Shown piece after piece: positions 5,854-6,494 of a stretch of DNA of 6,494 nt. Origin of the DNA: Planctomycetota bacterium (GTDB lineage: Bacteria > Planctomycetota > B129-G9); assembly GCA_003644325.1 (NCBI GenBank), contig QNCA01000082.1, positions 1-6,494 of the forward strand, written 5' to 3'. The translations under genes and the position numbers were made by a program. Numbering within the stretch: position 1 is the first letter of the stretch; each line of letters starts with the position of its first letter. The notes under the pieces were generated by a model, which saw only the letters and a list, made by a program, of their open reading frames with translations, had not been told where the DNA came from and searched no databases.

Positions 5854-5861
5854 AACGGGCC
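5844..5861 (+). repeat. Hairpin spanning the scaffold stop codon
   Basis: GGCCCG (5844-5849) and CGGGCC (5856-5861) form a 6-bp GC stem whose 6-nt loop CTAAAA contains the scaffold TAA. No T-run follows, so it is unlikely to end transcription. It might protect or tune the capsid message, which must be made in large excess over scaffold and portal, or be chance in GC-rich DNA. Confidence 0.35.
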
Positions 5862-5886
5862 TCCGCCAAACGACAACGGCAATTGC

Positions 5887-5892
5887 AAGGAG
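5887..5892 (+). promoter_or_regulatory. Strong ribosome binding site of the capsid gene
   Basis: AAGGAG sits 6 nt before the ATG at 5899. It is the best ribosome binding site among the three phage genes, fitting the high output needed for the capsid subunit. Confidence 0.8.
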
Positions 5893-5898
5893 CAAGAC

Positions 5899-6494
5899 AT
5901 GGCTTTTACAGGAAGAGCAACCTACGACGACTTCGATTCCATCTACGATGATGTAACGCCGGACCTCATTGCGATGATAGCGCGCGATGAGACGCCCCTG
6001 CTGGACATCATCGGCGACGCCGAGTACCCGGCGCTCAGCACGAAGCACGAGTGGATTGAGGATACTCTAAATCCCAACCGCTTTGCCAGCCAGAGCCAGG
6101 CGCTCATCGGCGACGACACCATCGACTTCCCCTCGAACGTCACCGTAATAGTGGGCGACCTGCTGAGGCCCGAGGGCTCCGGTGAGAGGATACTGGTCAC
6201 CGCGGTGAACGGCGCCGAGGCCACGGTAACGCGCGGCTACGGCGGCACGACCCAGGCGGACATCGCCGACGGGCAGATAATCAACATCCTGGGCAACGCG
6301 GCGCTGGAAGGCGGCGACGCCGGGGCGAGCCTGGAGCGGGCGCGCGCCCGCCGCAACGCATACTCCCAGATCTTCACCAAGACCGTCAAGGTCAGCGGCA
6401 CCGCCGCATCGGTAAAGATCTACGGCACGGCACAGGACGAGTACAACTACCAGTTGCAACTGCGCCTGCGCGAGGCGCTGCGCGATCTGGAGAA
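5899..6494 (+). CDS. Phage major capsid protein, SU10/DUF5309 type (5' part, runs off the window)
   Basis: This is the main shell subunit of a tailed-phage-like head. The first 198 codons are present and open to the edge; related proteins are typically about 300-350 aa, so over a third is missing. Visible family features are the N-terminal ATYDDFDSIYDDVTPDLI, then DETPLLDIIG (30-39) and KHEWIEDTL (49-57). Next is an inserted beta-rich region with GERILVTAV (95-103) and VTRGYGGTT (110-118), then ALEGGDAG (135-142), and the highly characteristic NAYSQIFTKTVKVSGTA (153-169) with a YQLQLRLREALRDLE helix after it. The pattern of short MCP-like N-arm, RG-x-GGT loop and Q-I-F-x-K-x-V-x-VSGT segment is what identifies the SU10-like group. 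The start is set by AAGGAG 6 nt upstream. It lies 45 bp after the scaffold gene, in the same transcript as the portal gene. Confidence 0.88.
   Translation, partial: MAFTGRATYDDFDSIYDDVTPDLIAMIARDETPLLDIIGDAEYPALSTKHEWIEDTLNPNRFASQSQALIGDDTIDFPSNVTVIVGDLLRPEGSGERILVTAVNGAEATVTRGYGGTTQADIADGQIINILGNAALEGGDAGASLERARARRNAYSQIFTKTVKVSGTAASVKIYGTAQDEYNYQLQLRLREALRDLE

Overview
The window is GC-rich bacterial DNA whose coding regions favour G or C at third codon positions and use AGG (Arg) and ATA (Ile) freely. No marker gene fixes the phylum. The codon style, a secreted M64 peptidase with Ig-like domains, and dispersed short palindromes would suit a PVC/planctomycete-like or other uncultivated lineage, but that is a guess.

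Layout. (1) Positions 1-489 hold no convincing gene. They carry a cluster of short repeats: three copies of a GTGACTGTCAC-centred palindrome, and three copies (two direct, one inverted) of an AAAAAGTC(A/G)GTCAAC element. (2) Positions 490-3585, minus strand, form a two-gene unit: rph (RNase PH) followed 12 bp later by a 780-aa exported metallopeptidase of the M64 (IgA peptidase) type. It is driven by a near-consensus sigma-70 promoter (TTGACC, 17 bp, TATAAT) and a strong AGGAGGT ribosome binding site ahead of rph. (3) Positions 3586-3856 are a 271-bp divergent spacer. (4) From 3857 to the right edge, plus strand, lies a tailed-phage head module: portal, probable scaffolding protein, and the 5' part of a major capsid gene of the SU10/DUF5309 type.

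How the parts relate. The rph promoter side is ordinary chromosome: RNase PH trims tRNA 3' ends, and the M64 enzyme is probably a secreted or periplasmic protease carried on the same transcript. The phage head genes are transcribed away from rph. The usual gene order is small terminase, large terminase, portal, (protease), scaffold, capsid. Here the portal is the first phage gene and rph lies directly behind it, with no terminase, integrase or visible attachment site between them. This makes the junction the most interesting point: it may be one edge of a prophage with rearranged gene order, a decayed prophage, a domesticated particle or gene-transfer-agent-like cluster, or an assembly join. 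The window does not contain enough of the cluster to choose between these.
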